A DNA stretch of 64,000 nt, from positions 248,001 to 312,000 of the forward strand of contig NZ_CP029378.1 of assembly GCF_003268675.1 (NCBI RefSeq), read 5' to 3'. Below, in pieces: positions 63,546 to 64,000 of the stretch. The stretch's first letter is position 1; every line of letters starts with the position of its first letter. The DNA is from Streptomyces bacillaris (GTDB lineage Bacteria; Actinomycetota; Actinomycetes; Streptomycetales; Streptomycetaceae). Made by a program: the position numbers and the translations under genes. The notes beneath the pieces were generated by a model. That model was given only the letters and a program-made list of their open reading frames with translations, made no database searches and was not told the origin of the DNA.

Positions 63546-64000
63546 AGGCAACGCTGAAAGCGCTCAGTGAAGTGCCTGCGCCGTGCCGACACCGATGGGG
63601 GCTCCAGGCCCGCAAGCGCGTATCTCGTCGGTGAGCATCCGTCGGAGCCAGCCGATGCGGTACTTCCCGGCTTCGGCGAGGGTGGCTCGGAAGTCGGCCG
63701 GACGAGTTCACGCCCGGGCTCTGCGGCACGCAGTCACGCTTCGACGGATCCGTCCGGGAACGGCTTCCGGCATACGGGCGGCAGACGGCTGCCACCACCT
63801 GACAGGCAATCAAGAAAGTCAGCAAGAGGTCAGCATCGATCCGATCGAACCCTGACACACAAGCTCGAACACGAGACTCGACGTGCCTCCTCTCACATCC
63901 AATAGAGCCCCGAGCCCCGAGCCCCGAGCCCCGGACAGAATGCGGATCGGGGCCCCAGAATGGCGACCGCCAGTGGAAGCACGACCAGCCCGTCTATAGG
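63546..64000. other. Terminal 455 bp, no supported gene
   Basis: A minus-strand reading ADFRATLAEAGKYRIGWLRR ending about 63560 looks like the tail of a protein but has an in-frame stop just upstream, so only a fragment is left. Nothing else is recognised. Confidence 0.35.
63906..63933 (+). repeat. Four tandem copies of AGCCCCG
   Basis: Perfect 7-bp unit repeated four times, 28 bp, in non-coding sequence. Such runs arise by slippage; no function is assigned. Confidence 0.8.

Noticed and set aside
63018..64000. Complete insertion sequence or integrative element boundary
   Set aside because: Only part of a transposase is present and no terminal repeats or attachment site could be matched inside the window.

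Overview
High-GC, actinobacterial, almost certainly Streptomyces chromosome. The evidence is about 70+ percent GC, GTG/TTG starts, ATGA-coupled operons, a chaplin, a melC tyrosinase operon, a subtilisin-inhibitor-family protein and a rare TTA codon. I see no tRNA or rRNA gene and no CRISPR array.

Layout. 0-4.1 kb: 3' end of a TetR regulator, a VOC protein, a TPR protein coupled to a polyprenyl synthetase, and an isochorismatase-fold hydrolase. 4.4-14.0 kb: eight tightly coupled plus-strand genes for an exopolysaccharide (two GT4 transferases, a priming sugar-phosphate transferase, a polymerase/ligase, a MurJ/Wzx-like flippase, a deacetylase, a Wzz-like protein and a FemAB/CelD-like acyltransferase). 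The first of them carries a TTA codon, so the operon is a candidate for bldA control. 14.2-18.8 kb: short chaplin, tyrosinase MelC2 with its chaperone MelC1, a P450 and a secreted GH26-like hydrolase. 19.1-21.7 kb: PAS-GAF-SpoIIE-HATPase phosphatase.

21.5-30.9 kb (minus strand): a RiPP cluster. In transcription order it holds a 44-aa cysteine-free precursor, a 13-bp hairpin, an E1-like leader-binding protein, a CocE-type hydrolase, a YcaO enzyme, a SagB-like oxidoreductase and a heterodimeric ABC exporter. The content resembles, from memory, the YcaO/amidine (streptamidine-type) family. 31.0-39.4 kb: a zinc-starvation locus with a FecBCD-type ABC importer, a cytosolic beta-propeller protein, cysteine-free paralogues of L32, S14, L33, L31 and S18 together with an L28 paralogue, and a COG0523/Mrf-like protein. 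Three Fur/Zur-type palindromes serve these genes. A fourth lies about 70-90 bp upstream of the RiPP precursor, embedded in the last codons of the importer ATPase. This joins the RiPP cluster to the zinc regulon and suggests the peptide is made under zinc limitation, possibly as a zinc-binding or zinc-signalling molecule. This is the most interesting point in the window.

39.5-47.8 kb: two MFS exporters, a protease inhibitor with Arg at P1, a decayed siderophore-type ATPase behind an iron box, an NTF2-like protein, a secreted adenosine deaminase, an FMN reductase, and a deletion scar where an ABC binding-protein gene and a cupin gene have both lost their 5' ends at one junction. 47.9-54.9 kb: secreted S33 peptidase, a 1,523-aa nitrate reductase fused to its own flavoprotein reductase, and a di-Mop molybdate-binding protein. 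55.3-64 kb: a lower-GC patch with an EndoU-like protein and a secreted SH3-like protein, then an eroding region with frameshifted rifampin-phosphotransferase-like, glutaminase and IS5-type transposase genes among intact small genes. Several of the frameshifts are single-base changes in C runs, so sequencing error must be excluded before calling them pseudogenes.
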